From: Serripes groenlandicus
Lineage: Eukaryota > Mollusca > Bivalvia > Cardiida > Cardiidae
Assembly: GCA_031761405.1 (NCBI GenBank)
Contig: JASEVX010000007.1
Span: 28,360,859-28,424,858 of the forward strand
Length of the DNA: 64,000 nt
Reading direction: 5' to 3'
Part shown: positions 42,534 through 53,659 of the stretch, in pieces
Numbering within the stretch: the first letter of the stretch is position 1
How the letters are laid out: each line of letters begins with the position of its first letter
Program-made: the position numbers and the translations under genes
The notes under the pieces: generated by a model
What the model saw: only the letters and a program-made list of their open reading frames with translations
What the model was told of the DNA's origin: nothing
Databases searched by the model: none

Positions 42534-42960
42534 TCCGATTCCAATGTACTGTCATCGTATGGTATATTCGACCAGCTTGAATTTGGCATCGAGACTGGTC
42601 GTCACAATAATATTGATCGTGAACTAAGGATATGCATTTATTGTTTTCAAAAGTTAAAGAAAAACATTGTTGAATGTGAATTTCATGTGTTATTTCACTG
42701 CCAAAAGTTTGATCAATTAAGAACTGTATTTGTATTTGATTGGTATGTAGGCGACACCAACATTGATGATTTTTATACGTTGCTTCAAAACGACAATCCT
42801 GATGTAATAAAAAACTTTCATATTTCATAGATATGTTAATGAAAACATGATAAGTACATAATTCTCAGTTAAATACTATTTGTTAAATAGAATGCTTTGT
42901 ACTTTGGGCCGGTGGCCTAATTACTTTCAATAAAATATTTGTCATTTTGTCATTAAATCC
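42534..42960 (+). pseudogene. LINE 3' end: C-terminal zinc knuckle of ORF2 and 3' UTR
   Basis: In frame from 42534 to the TAG at 42828-42830 (98 codons), with IETGRHNN, then CIYC (42633-42644), followed by CEFHVLFHC. This C-x2-C ... H-x4-C spacing is the C-terminal zinc-binding motif common in non-LTR retrotransposon ORF2 proteins. The upstream part is cut off or frameshifted at a TGA (42531). The 3' UTR carries GGGCCGGTGGCCTAATTACT and AATAAA, also found in the copy at 45119-45740. Family (CR1/L2/RTE group) not determined. Confidence 0.75.
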
Positions 42961-42989
42961 AATCTAACGTGTGCATTAAAACAATATGA

Positions 42990-43318
42990 GACATATCTGG
43001 ATCGGCACCTTTTGCCAATAAGTCATGCGACATTTCTGACAAACAGTGTACAATTACAGCAGGCAGCTTTTTGAAAACATAGTGACAAAAGAAGAAATTG
43101 CTCAATACGAGCAATTTCTCCTTTTGCCACAATGTTTTCCACTTTTAGTCATAGGTTATCCATTCAATTTTAGAGATTTTCATTTTTTTTTACAAATTAT
43201 GTTCAAAGTCGTTTGCTGCAGAATTGTGATATGAGGGAAAGGGTTAAACCAATGTGAGTCGGATCTGGATCGGCACCTTTCGCCAATAATTCATGCTAAC
43301 AAACAGTGTAGAGTCAAA
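42990..43318 (+). repeat. Direct repeats of about 60 bp flanking an M1
   Basis: ATCTGGATCGGCACCTTTTG CCAATAAGTCATGC and ACAAACAGTGTA precede the M1 (42996-43050) and return after it (43263-43310). Confidence 0.75.
43050..43247 (+). mobile_element. M1 MITE, young type, 5' truncated
   Basis: Begins at ATTACAGCAGGCAGCTTTTT and ends ATGAGGGAAAGGGTTAA. Hairpin CTCAATACGAG. The break coincides with the edge of the flanking direct repeat. Confidence 0.85.
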
Positions 43319-43406
43319 TTGCATAACCTGGCCTCTCTTAAAGATATTTACGAACCGCGTCTAGTGATTTACGGTCTGTGTGATTCTACACTTTGACATC
43401 ATTGAA

Positions 43407-43500
43407 ATACATACAACTAGTGGGGTTACATTTCCAGGCTTTTTTTATTTGGTTAGAAGCTGCATTTGGACAGTGATTACGCATGCAAGACTGTAAGGAT
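43407..43500 (+). repeat. Dispersed repeat shared with 31226-31310
   Basis: CATACAACTAGTGGGG, TTCCAGG and AAG(C/G)TGCATTT recur in the same order at both places; family unknown. Confidence 0.55.
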
Positions 43501-43676
43501 GCATAGGCTAGCCCCATTCTTCAGTCACGACAATACATAAAGACCCCAAATCGGCCGTGGCGGCTGATATCTTAAATTGTCACAAATGCCCTATCGATGG
43601 CTGAGATTGCGGGTATTCAGGCTGCCGATAGACTGAGTCGACGCTAAAACATCAAACCGCTACTCGCGTTTCGTAT

Positions 43677-43904
43677 TTAACCTCACCAACATACAACAAA
43701 TACGTAGCAGACGACTTTTGAAAACATCTACGCAAAAAATGGAAAACTGTATAATTGAATTGATGAGTTTTCAATAGAGTTGAAAACATTTTGGCAACAA
43801 GGGGAAATTGGTCATTATGATCAATTTCTTCTTTTACCACAATGTTTTCAAAAGTCATCTGCTGCAGATGCACGAACAGGCGTCTATGAATGGGGAAAAG
43901 TTAA
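43677..43904 (-). mobile_element. M1 MITE, intermediate age
   Basis: TTAACCTCACCAACATACAA, AGAGTTGAAAACATTTTGGC, GGTCATTATGATCAATTTCT (stem changed to GGTC/GATC), GGCGTCTATGAATGGGGAAA, TTAA. Confidence 0.85.
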
Positions 43905-44181
43905 CGTACCATGTTAGAATTTTAGGTCTAAATACTAAATACTAAATACGCCTAAAATAGAAGGCTGATAATAGTAGTATAAGTGGTTGCATTCGTAAAC
44001 CTTGATGTTTCAGCAAGAAAATATTTGCGTATACTCGTTGTGAAGTTACATCTTCATAAACAAAATTGTTTATGGCTATATGCTACTACCTGCATACCAG
44101 GTGAATAGTGGTGAAGATATGAATGATATGCACACAACAACCTTCAAGCCTTTCCCTCTGTGAGATAATACACCGACCATA

Positions 44182-44406
44182 TGAACCGTTCCAAGAGAAA
44201 ACCAACATTGTGGACTCTGCGTCAAGTATCGACCCGGATCAGCCTAAGCATACCACACAGGCGTGCCCGAATAGACACTTTTCGCATCCTGTGGATTTTC
44301 TGTTTCAGGAATCACTACTCTATCTATCCACCCTTAGACGGAATGTGTCGGCCGGATCAGTCTGCGCGGACAGCGCAGGCTGATCTGGTCGATACATTAC
44401 GCAGAT
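44182..44406 (+). mobile_element. B1 TIR element, right end truncated
   Basis: TGAACCGTTCCAAGAGAAAA to ACATTACGCAGAT. Truncated at the same base as the copy at 24210-24436. Confidence 0.85.
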
Positions 44407-44415
44407 ATAGTGATA

Positions 44416-44630
44416 TGAGCCGTTCCACGAGAAAACCAACATTGTGGACTCTGCGTCAAGTATCGATCCATATCAGCCTATGCATGCCGCGTAGGCTAAT
44501 CCAGACAGACACTTTTCACATCCTGTGGGTTTTCTGTTTAAGGAATCACTACTTTATACATCTATCCCCCTGCTCCGGAATGTGTCGGCCCGGATAAGCC
44601 TGCGCAGGCTGATCTGGGTCGATTCATAAA
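44416..44630 (+). mobile_element. B1 TIR element, right end missing
   Basis: TGAGCCGTTCCACGAGAAAA left TIR, body through CCTGCGCAGGCTGATCTGGG. Follows the previous B1 in the same orientation with only 9 bp between. Confidence 0.85.
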
Positions 44631-44707
44631 TCTCGGCACACGCAAAATTAGATAATCTGTCTCCTTTTCCATTATGCATATAACTAAAATCCGATCATTC
44701 AGTTCGC

Positions 44708-44932
44708 TAACCGAGCACCGGTATTTCGCGGACTGTCAATCTGGGGGTTGTGAGTTCGATCCACGTCTCGACCAACATTCTTTTCGACGTTTGACATGCG
44801 TCATTCGTCTTCTACCAATGGGCTAACAGTTAATGTGAAATAACAGCTATTTGCTTTTGAAGACGGTTTTGTGGAGTACTGGCATGTTCTGACAGAAAAG
44901 TTGTTTAAATAAGCGTTAAACCCCAATCAAAC
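44708..44932 (+). mobile_element. SINE S1, decayed full-length copy
   Basis: TTGTGAGTTCGATCCACG (B box), GCGTCATTCGTCTTCTACCA, GTGGAGTACTGGCATG, tail AAGCGTTAAACCCCAATCAA. Confidence 0.75.
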
Positions 44933-44946
44933 GTTACAGTCCGCGA

Positions 44947-45010
44947 GTGTGGACGCCTCTGTAGCAGACGACACTATGAGAGAGAAAAACATCATGGCAA
45001 AACTGAGCTA
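44947..45010 (+). mobile_element. M1 MITE fragment
   Basis: GGACGCCTCTGTAGCAGACG then AAAAACATCATGGCAAAACT. Confidence 0.5.
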
Positions 45011-45118
45011 ATACTCCTGACCACTTAATGTATCCATATCGGTATTATTATTATACTACTTCATATCCAACATAAGCCCGTCCATAGGGCAAGGTGTGGG
45101 CTGGCATTTATTAACAAA

Positions 45119-45740
45119 GTGAGTTCAAGATCAGCCGCTAAGTCCGCTCCGTTTTTAACAGAAATCCAACAAACGTTAATAGAGGCAAACAAAGGTGCTA
45201 CGAATGAAAACAGGTTTGTGCATTTATTCATGTTACGAAGCTTTGACATTTACAAACAGAAACTACTTGTTGATTTAAAAGGTTCTAATAAGCTTCGTTT
45301 TTATAACTTAATTTCTCCGAGTTTTTCTTATAAATAATATATTGACTGTCTAGTATTAGTTGAATTACAGACAAATATGCTTACTAAGAAGTGGACTTCT
45401 CCCCCATTCAGTCTAACACTGGAATGTATAATAATATACCTTATGATCAGCGGTTTTGTCCAAAATGTCCGAATTGTATTTAGAATGAGGAAAACTTCTT
45501 GTTTCATTGTACCATGCCACGATACAAGAGGAGTTCACATCAAGCCGTTCTTTAAATATTTGTAATCACTTACGTGTAAATATGAAATGCAACATATCTG
45601 AACAGTATGTTATCAAAGCTCTGAAACGGAGAGACCTTGAAATAGCTAAATAATTAATCTTCCACTCGTTCATTCGTGATTGTATGTTGTAATATGGGCC
45701 GGAGGCCTAATTATTGTAATTACTGAATAAACTGTAATTT
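45119..45740 (+). pseudogene. LINE 3' end, frameshifted copy
   Basis: Reading 45119-45333 gives a KLRFYNLISPSFSYK stretch; after a stop and a frame change, 45409 onward reads NTGMYNNIPYDQRFCPKC (to about 45467) and, past an in-frame TAG, NEENFLFHC: the same C-x2-C ... HC zinc knuckle as in 42534-42960. The 3' UTR has GGGCCGGAGGCCTAATTATT followed by GAATAAA. Related families usually place this motif at the end of ORF2. Confidence 0.75.
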
Positions 45741-45982
45741 AAAAAGCTTATATAAGAACATTTTGAGCAGTATATATATTGATCAGGCTGTGTGGAGGCT
45801 AAGGCTTATCTGGATCTTCACCAAAAACAACTTGAACAGTATTTGCGGGAGAATGCCCAGTAGGCATTTTCCTGGAAAATTAACGTTGAAAGATAAAAAG
45901 CAATTGGTACTACGCGAACTATTTTATCACACATCGTATACCTGTAGCGTAAATCATTTCTAGAATGTGCGATCAGAGCGGA

Positions 45983-46069
45983 TTCAAACCTTTCCCCGAA
46001 TACAAAAACTCTACAACCGTCGTCTGCTACAGCTGCCTCAAAACGGGTTTTTATGTGGGAAAGGACTCA
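45983..46069 (-). mobile_element. M1 derivative reduced to its two ends
   Basis: ACCTTTCCCCGAATACAAAA joined through CGTCGTCTGCTACAGC to TTTTATGTGGGAAAGG, 87 bp in all. Nearly the whole interior is deleted. Confidence 0.75.
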
Positions 46070-46180
46070 GTCAACTTGGACAATTTGTACAGCTCGCATA
46101 TAAGCAACATTGGCCTTCTAGATTCCTCGGACAAACGATGTTCATTTGGATAAGAACATAGCAAGGTTTTAAACTATATT

Positions 46181-46447
46181 TGAGCCGTCCCGCAAGAAAA
46201 CCAACATTGTGGACATTGCGTAAAGTATCGACCCGGATCAGCCTAAGTATGCCGCGCAGGTTAACCCGGACAGATTGTTTTCGCCTCCTGTTGAATTTTA
46301 TTTTAGGAATCATTACTCTATACCTCTATTCCTCTATTCCTGAGACAGAATGTGTCGGCCCGTATTAGCTTGCGCGGACTGCACAGACTGACCTGGGTCG
46401 ATACATTACGCAGAGTCCATACTATTGGTTTTCTCGTGGAATAGCTC
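46181..46447 (+). mobile_element. B1 TIR element, both ends present
   Basis: TGAGCCGTCCCGCAAGAAAA and, at the right, the complement of TGAGCTATTCCACGAGAAAA. TIRs of about 40 bp extend into GTGGACATTGCG/CGCAGAGTCCAT. Length 267 bp. Target duplication unclear. Confidence 0.88.
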
Positions 46448-46902
46448 AGTTTTCGAACAAGGAAATTCAGATTGAGACACATATACATTATTTGCTTTTC
46501 TTTGAGCAAAGACATATTTTAATATACATCTAACTTATTCTCTGCAATGTTTTCAATCAGAGAAATTCAGCTTTAGACACGCATGTTTGTTTTTCTATTT
46601 ATATTTGGATAAGAGCACAGACATATTTGATTCAATCCTCTACATCATTTTGATCACGGAAACACATATATCATTATGTTTTAAGAACACAGGCAGGTAT
46701 GTCAAATTATCCTGTAAATGGTTTTCGTGCACTGAAATTCAGCTAGAGACTGAATATTTGCAGTCTATCTGTATTTAGTATAAAGTGCACCTTCATAACG
46801 TCATAATGGTTGCATTCTTGTGATATGACCATCCCCTTTTTCTCATGTATTGTACCTCAGGCCGCACGAATATATCTGCCAATATTCTCTATATTCATTC
46901 TT
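46448..46902. other. No recognised feature
   Basis: AT-rich; the phrase (G)AAATTCAG(A/C)TT(T/G)AGACAC recurs loosely three times (46464, 46563, 46734), of unknown meaning. Confidence 0.4.
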
Positions 46903-47132
46903 TTAACCCTTTCCCTCATATAGACGCTTTCTGACGCCTCTGCATCAGACGGCTTTTTGAAAACATTGTGACAAAAGAAGCATTTGCTCAAAACGAGCAA
47001 TTTCTCCTTTTGCCACAATGTTTTCCACTTTTAGTCATAGGTTATCCATTCAAATATAGAGATTTTCTATTTTTTGACGAAATATGTTTAAAGTCGTCTG
47101 CTGCAGAATTGTCATATGAGGGAAAGGGTTCA
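46903..47132 (+). mobile_element. M1 MITE, young 230-bp copy
   Basis: Exactly 230 bp; left TTAA, right TTCA; stem GCTC/GAGC. Confidence 0.94.
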
Positions 47133-47796
47133 TTAAATCATGTATGCTTCATGATATGCGGGCGTAGTATAATACTAACATATATTATTACTATTAGCAT
47201 GTAATTACATGTATTGTCATCAATTCTACATCATTTGAAGGTACATTGACGAATTACTTCCTTTCTTGTCAAAAGATCCTATACAATATATTAGCAGCCA
47301 TTGTGAAGATGCAGCTCACCAACACAATGGATAGGGACTCGGATTTCTTGTGACATGTCGTTAGAAATAAGTTATCCTACTGACATGGGATAATGTCCAA
47401 AACAATCCATAGAAACAACGTTCATTCGGAGTAGATTCGAAACAGGAATTACGTCGCTGATTTTGCAAATTACGCCAACAGAATATTTTACTTTTTTTAT
47501 CGTTTTTATTTTAAATAGACCAGCGGAGTCCGATTATACTTATCCAAAGTTCGAGAAATCTCTCTATTTCAGAGACATCACTTATAGCGAATAAATAGTA
47601 GGTCTTAATTGGGTTTCCGTCGGATAGTTCAAAGCATTGGACACTAAGAATGCCGCACTAATACTGAATTGTTTTGGCATTCTTGCACCGTTATGAATCT
47701 TGTTTGACAGATGTAAGCACAATTATAATCAAATGAGGCATGCGAATTTAGACATCTTCCCGTATATTCTCCCCGTCAGAACTGGAGAGTTACAAC
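47133..47796. other. No recognised feature
   Basis: No gene or repeat recognised. Confidence 0.5.
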
Positions 47797-48212
47797 CAGC
47801 CATTTCCAACACGCAGACACATTTCACCAATCTACAGCAGTCGATTCTTGAAAACGCTGTGGCATAATGAACAATTTCTCCTTTGGCAATAGTTTTTTAC
47901 CATTCTTTACAATGATTCCTCTGTGGTCGAGTGGTTAGCGTCGGGGATTTGAAACCGGGTGTCCCGGGTTCGATCCCCAGTCGCGGCACTACGGTCATGG
48001 TGGAGTGCCCTAGGGCAAGGCACATTTTCTATCACTGGTTTGTTTACCCAGGGATCATGAATAAGTGAGCTGTCGCCGCCGTGATATAACTGAAATAATG
48101 TTGAAAGCGGCGTAAAATCCCAATAAAACCAAACAAAACTTTTCAATGAATTGCATAGATTTGGTCGATGTTTTCGCATGCTGCAAATTTGTTTTATGTG
48201 GGAAAGGGTTAA
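47797..48212 (+). mobile_element. M1 MITE split by SINE S3
   Basis: Left part GCCATTTCCAACACGCAGAC to TTTTTTACCATT; right part GGTCGATGTTTTCGCATGC to TTATGTGGGAAAGGGTTAA. Confidence 0.82.
47916..48138 (+). mobile_element. SINE S3, full length, with 11-bp target duplication
   Basis: Head TTCCTCTGTGGTCGAGTGG and CGGGTTCGATCCCC (A and B boxes), body GTGGAGTGCCCTAGGGCAAG, tail GTGATATAACTGAAATAATG and AAAGCGGCGTAAAATCCC. CTTTACAATGA (47905-47915) and CTTTTCAATGA (48139-48149) flank it. Confidence 0.9.
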
Positions 48213-48269
48213 ATCCTAGGCATGTCAGGCGAAATGGGTCTTCGTGTATCATTGGCATTGATTTATTGT

Positions 48270-48475
48270 TTGGTAATTCATGCCGCTTTCAACCAGTTTC
48301 CAGTTATATTTCGGCATTTCCTGGGGAAGCCAGTCAGTCGTAATGCTAACCCCGCAACCCTGAGCGCCAAGGAGGGCAGCCATTACTATCATTTTCAAAG
48401 TCTTTGGAATGACCCGGCCGGAGATCGAACCCGCGACCTCCAACACCCTAGACGGACGCTCTACCACTCTACGAC
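48270..48475 (-). mobile_element. SINE S2
   Basis: Tail CATGCCGCTTTCAACCAGTT at left, ACCCCGCAACCCTGAGCGCC in the body, head GACCCGGCCGGAGATCGAAC, GACGCTCTACCACTCTACGA. Confidence 0.82.
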
Positions 48476-48519
48476 CGACGTCGTCTGTTGCACATTTGTT
48501 GCATGTGGGAAAGGGTTAG
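48474..48519 (+). mobile_element. M1 MITE right-end fragment
   Basis: GACGTCGTCTGTTGCACATT to CATGTGGGAAAGGGTTAG. With its right flank (CATGTCAGGCGAAA...) it duplicates 48150-48270. Confidence 0.7.
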
Positions 48520-50227
48520 ATATGAAACATGTCAGGCGAAAATTGGTCTTCTTGTACCATTGTCATACCATCATTAGTATGAAGTGGTAACATAGCGACG
48601 ATAATGGGCTTTTATAATGGTGCAATGCTTTGTTCCCAGAACAGCAATAACTTCCTCCCATGTCGCTCTGATAGGCATGTTTCTTATGTGTTGAATTGAG
48701 AAAGATAAAATAAAATACCATTAAACAACAACATTAACACAAATAGTTAAATCAAGAAGCTGATAAAAAACCTGAAAAAAAGAAACAACAAAAAACAGTG
48801 TCAAACCCAAATTTCTTTGTATTTTCCTCATTGTCACAAATTGCTAACAAGGGAGATAATTATGGTGAACGATGTATTATAGTTTCCGTCAAGAGTTACA
48901 TCTTTAGGAATACTAAAATGCGTCTGATGCCACTAACATATCAAAGTACTGAAAGTACTGCTGGAAGGTGATTTTAGAGTGATGTCAGCCAGGTGCAGAT
49001 GGGATAATGCATTGTATGCAAGGTATGAACAGATCATGGCTAGGATATATGGATAGGAACAAACGAGAGCAAATATGTTGGAAAATAAATGAATGAAAGA
49101 ATTTAAGTCTTTAAAACTTCTTTATTTTGCTGCAGTTTCGGAATAGGTAAAATTGTATAAAAAGAATAAATCAAACAAATGGAAGAACGCCTTCATCAGT
49201 AGAATACAATAAGAAAGAAAGAATAAAACTTCAAAATTGTTGACAGCTGGACATTATTTTATATTCACAATAGTTAGCAAACACTGTCAAGAAGTGAGGA
49301 GTATTGCATACATACAATTCATTTAGAAATTGCATTGAAACAAGGTAAAAAATATAGAGAGAAATATTTGTTAAAAATATAGAAAGCATTTTTTCATATT
49401 TAGACAGAAAAGTACAGGAAAGAATAACATTCAGTCATATCCGTCAATAGCTAATACTATCTTTCTATGCGTCTGTATAAGGACAAAGATATATAGATAG
49501 ATATTCTTTATTTCTTCCAAATTTGAAGAGCAAGTACATTTAATATTAAACATTACAAAAGTGAGAACATAAATATATAGTTAAAACATTGTAACAATAG
49601 GAGAACTTGCTCGTCATAAAAAAAAATCTATGACAGCCACTGTCTTTCAAATTTGCTTTTCACAAGTGAACGAATGCTATGCATGAACGTATACAAGTGC
49701 TATGAATGAAAATATGAAAACATGAATTAATTTTACATTTGCAACAATGTTCGATAAACTGTGTCTGAATGAGGATACAACGTAGAACGTAATGTTTTCT
49801 CCTTGTATGAAAGCTTAATTAAGTATAGGTGTGCCCTCAATTTAAATCAATTCTCACATAACAAAAACATTAAGAAAGTGTTGTAAAATCTAAATAATAT
49901 CATGACAACTCACGATGATCAGATTTTTATAGAAATAATTTTATTTGATGTGTATTACGCGTCAAGCGTGGATTCAAACACTTCCAAATATTTTACAATT
50001 TAAAACAATTAGATATTCGGATAAAATCTGATTGAATGAAACGAATTGTTAAAAAAAAACCACCCAATGCATATTTTAAAACCAAAGGCTTCTTTTCCCA
50101 CAACATTTTGTTTCAAGAGCTACAATATCTAAAGAGGCAACATGTTAGGGTGCTTATCCAGTATGCACGAGTTCGATTTTACCATACCAATTCAGGAAAA
50201 GTGATTTCCACATCTTTCAACTTTCCT
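48520..50227. other. Transposon-poor AT-rich stretch
   Basis: No gene, SINE or M1 recognised. Starts with the duplicated flank described above; otherwise unique-looking. Confidence 0.5.
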
Positions 50228-50505
50228 CCGGTAAATCAGTCGGTAGCGACGCGGGCTGTCAATCAAGCATTTGTAAGTTCGAATCGAAGCTCGGCCATCA
50301 TTCTTTCTGTCATTGTGACAAGCGTCATTCATCTTTCACCAATGGGCTAACAGTCTATTTGGAAAAGAAGCCAGTTGCTTGGAAAGAATGTTGTGTGGAT
50401 TACTTGTGTGAGAAAGCCAGACAACACATGAATAGGTGAACTGGCCGCCGTGATATGACTGAACCATTGTTGAAAACGGCGTTAAAGCCTATTCAATCAA
50501 TCCTT
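50228..50505 (+). mobile_element. SINE S1, near full length
   Basis: Head with GTCGGTAGCGACGCGGGCTG and TAAGTTCGAATCG, body AAGCCAGTTGCTTGGAAAGA, tail GTGATATGACTGAACCATTG, GGCGTTAAAGCC and AATCAATCC. Confidence 0.85.
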
Positions 50506-50685
50506 TTTATTATTCATTCTGTAATTTACCATTTAGAATGCCCCACTAATCCCCTTATACATATTTAGTCGAGTAGTCGTTCGGGAGAACACACCATTCG
50601 TGAATTACCAGATAACTAACATTTCTCCCTAGCACACAACTATTGACAACATTGTAACAAAACATAAGAAATTTATCCCAGGACT

Positions 50686-50760
50686 CCAAATGCAGCAGAC
50701 GATTTTGAAAATATCTGAGAGGGATTTTTTTCCTTTTTTCCCACAACGTTTCAATTAGTA
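50686..50760 (-). mobile_element. M1 MITE relic
   Basis: AATGCAGCAGACGATTTTGA, CCCACAACGTTTCAATTAG; next to an (AT)n run at 50762-50790. Confidence 0.45.
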
Positions 50761-51420
50761 AATATATATATACATATAATATATATATAACTGATGTAAA
50801 CACCTATAAATGAATATGCTAGAGGAAATATAAAGAACAAAACTGAAAGTCGTAATTAAGGATAGATTAGCATATTTTGGGGAAACTACCTTACGACACG
50901 GTATGTCCTCGAATTGACCTAGTTCGTGTAATGTATATCTGATCCGGTGTATCGGTGTTGTTCACAAAAGCGTGGCGCGTAAGAATATACAGGTAACAAT
51001 GTTTACCGCAGAAAGATGTGTATTTGGAAAGTCAAAATCAATTTTAATTTTCAAAGCCACAAAAACATGAATTGTTTGAAAATTTAATTGTCCAAACCAG
51101 TTTCTACATCAAACTGATTGTACATGAAAACACTTAAAGTATGAATTTACATTGATTTTTTGCGAACTATATTGACTAGCGTATGTATGAAGAGATCATA
51201 TAGTTTATAGAGAGGATGTGTGTTGTAGGGCATATTCCATTACGGTGTGCAATCCCATAGGAAGAAGATTATTATAATAATCACCTTCCAAAAATGAACA
51301 ACGCCATTCGAAGCAATAACTTCTGATGTGTAACCTATATGCAACAGGCGAATTCGATAACATACACATGTATATTATTAAAATGTGGAAAACATCTAGA
51401 GATGAAAGTTTGTGAATGGG
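50761..51420. other. No recognised feature
   Basis: AT-rich; (TA)n microsatellite at 50762-50790 and a possible M1 crumb at 51340-51415. Confidence 0.45.
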
Positions 51421-51620
51421 TTAACCCTTTTCCTCATATAGACGCTTTCTGATGCGTCTGCAGCAAACGGCCTTTTGCAAACGAGCAATTTCTCATTTTG
51501 CCACAATGTTTTCCACTTTAAGTCATAGGTTATCCATTCAAGTTTAGAGATTTTCTATGTGTTGACAAAATACGTTCAAAGTCGTCTGCTGCACAATTGT
51601 CGTATGAGGGAAAGGGATAA
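51421..51620 (+). mobile_element. M1 MITE, young type with 30-bp deletion
   Basis: Left TTAA, right ATAA. The left hairpin arm is deleted between GGCCTTTTG and CAAACGAGCAATTTCTC, which destroys the hairpin. Confidence 0.9.
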
Positions 51621-52668
51621 GACACAGTCGCTGACGAACAAGTTGATCCGTTAGTATACCGGTCGAACGACGTTAGTCATCTTCGCTAGCCAAGGCTACT
51701 TCGTACATTAGCATTCCTGTTTACTTATAGTAATGTAATGAACATATCACCCTTGGCTGTCGAATAGGGACGTTAGTTGGTTTTCGTTAGAGCATGTAGC
51801 GTTTATGTCAATAATTCACAAACAGTTATGAAGAGCCTTCGACATAAAATGTCCATTCGGATTAGATTGCATAGATGCCGAAATAAATCTTTATCATGAT
51901 ATTTGTTATGAATACGCTTATGTTGACTATTTTACTCTAGCACGGGTTTATTGAAGAAAACGCCACGTAAGAAACAATTTACGTCTCAATTAACATGTTT
52001 CTGCATAGGCTGGCAAAAGTCAGGTACAGGTATTAGTATAGTTGGCGGTGCACCAGTTAAGTGTCTGCATGCATATCTCATGATGCATCAGCACAGGAAC
52101 TTACAAGACAACATTAACACCGTTTTTACACTGAATTAAGTTACTTTATCTTAAGTTGTATGTCATTGTCAATACTTATGCCATTGTTAAGAACCTACCA
52201 AAGTTCGCGTTATTTGCTAATTTGAAAAGAAATAATTTCAACGAAAACTGGCATTATTGTATAATCTGTAGCCTGGCACAAGGCTCTATGTTTATTATTA
52301 TATGCTGCATTTCAACTGGTGTCTGAAACATATGGTCAAGTCCTAAGGACGATAATCAGAGTAATGCATATTTTGTCTATTAGAGTTCTCCCCAATTGTA
52401 ACATTGAAAAATAACCATAAGGACTGTTGCCAGTCTATATAATCTGCTACAATGCCACGATTTCTGTGTTTGATGCTACCACATACAGGTTTTCCACTCG
52501 TTCGTTTCTTTGGCCTTTTCAATTCAAGTGTTAGGACCTTTTGCGTTACATAACACATTAATTAACAGCAGCATTATAAAGTGCAAATATACCACATCCT
52601 AATGGTTTTGCACTTAAGCGCATAGACGGGTGTAAAACATTACAGTCATTAAACATCCAATAAATACA
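51621..52668. other. No recognised feature
   Basis: Nothing supported; short open frames without resemblance. Confidence 0.5.
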
Positions 52669-52938
52669 TGAGCCTTCCCGCGAGAAAACCAACGGTGTGG
52701 ACTCTGCGTAAAGTATCGACCCGGATCAGCCTAAGCATGCCGCGCAGGCTAACCTTGACAGACAAGTTTCGCCTCATGTGGATTTTCGGTTTCAGGAATC
52801 ATTGATTTATACCTCTATCCCCCCCCTGAGACGGAATGTGTCGGCCCGCATTAGCCTGCGCGGACTGCGCAGGCTGATGTGGGTCGATACATTTCGTAGA
52901 GGCCATATTACTTTTTATATTTTTCGTGGAACGGCTCA
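52669..52938 (+). mobile_element. B1 TIR element, both ends present
   Basis: TGAGCCTTCCCGCGAGAAAA left; right complement TGAGCCGTTCCACGAAAAAT; GC-rich core CCTGCGCGGACTGCGCAGGC forms a hairpin. 270 bp. ACAT lies on both sides and may be the target duplication. Confidence 0.87.
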
Positions 52939-53293
52939 CATGTTCTTTTGTTTGAACTTTCATATGCTACAGGCATACGGTTTGTCATTAATTTAAAAGC
53001 TTACATCTGTATAAATCGTGTAATTCGCCCTACTACTATACATGAAACACTCGATTCATATTATGAGTCTGCTCTTATTTGAGGATAAAAAAGTACAAAG
53101 TCTCTTTATCTAGTCAATTTTAACCCTTTTCCTGCTGAATTCAAGGAATTGATAAAAATAATATATATTTCTTTTACACGTTCTCGAGTTTGTAGTGAAA
53201 AATCTTTGCCAAGAAAATATTAAAAAGTAGAGGAAATATGAGATTTCAAATATAAGGTAAATAAGAGAAGCATTAGTACAATCGTTGCAACAA

Positions 53294-53505
53294 ACTGTTT
53301 CATATATGTAGACGCCCTTTGAAGGTTCTGCATAAGAAAACGTTTTAAAACGTTGTGAAACAAGTAGAACTTTCGCCTATTGACAATATGTTTCCAACTG
53401 TATACAGTAATGATACTATTGTGTGTAGATGTTTCCGATATGTTTGACTAGATGTTTTCAATGTCGTTTGCTGTAGATGTGTTGTATGTGGGTGAAGGTT
53501 ATTAA
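53294..53505 (+). mobile_element. M1 MITE, old copy
   Basis: TGTTTCATATATGTAGACGC, CGTTTTAAAACGTTGTGAAA, GATGTTTTCAATGTCGTTTG, GTTGTATGTGGGTGAAGG. Confidence 0.65.
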
Positions 53506-53659
53506 AACATGATCGCACATACACATGAACGTGCGACATGTACATGTTTTTACAAACCATTGAAGGCATTTTGAAACAAAATTACCATTTTTAAAAATTA
53601 ATATTGTTGTCTTGCTTTAATCAAGATTTTTAAAAACGCTTTGGTTATACATTTATTCT

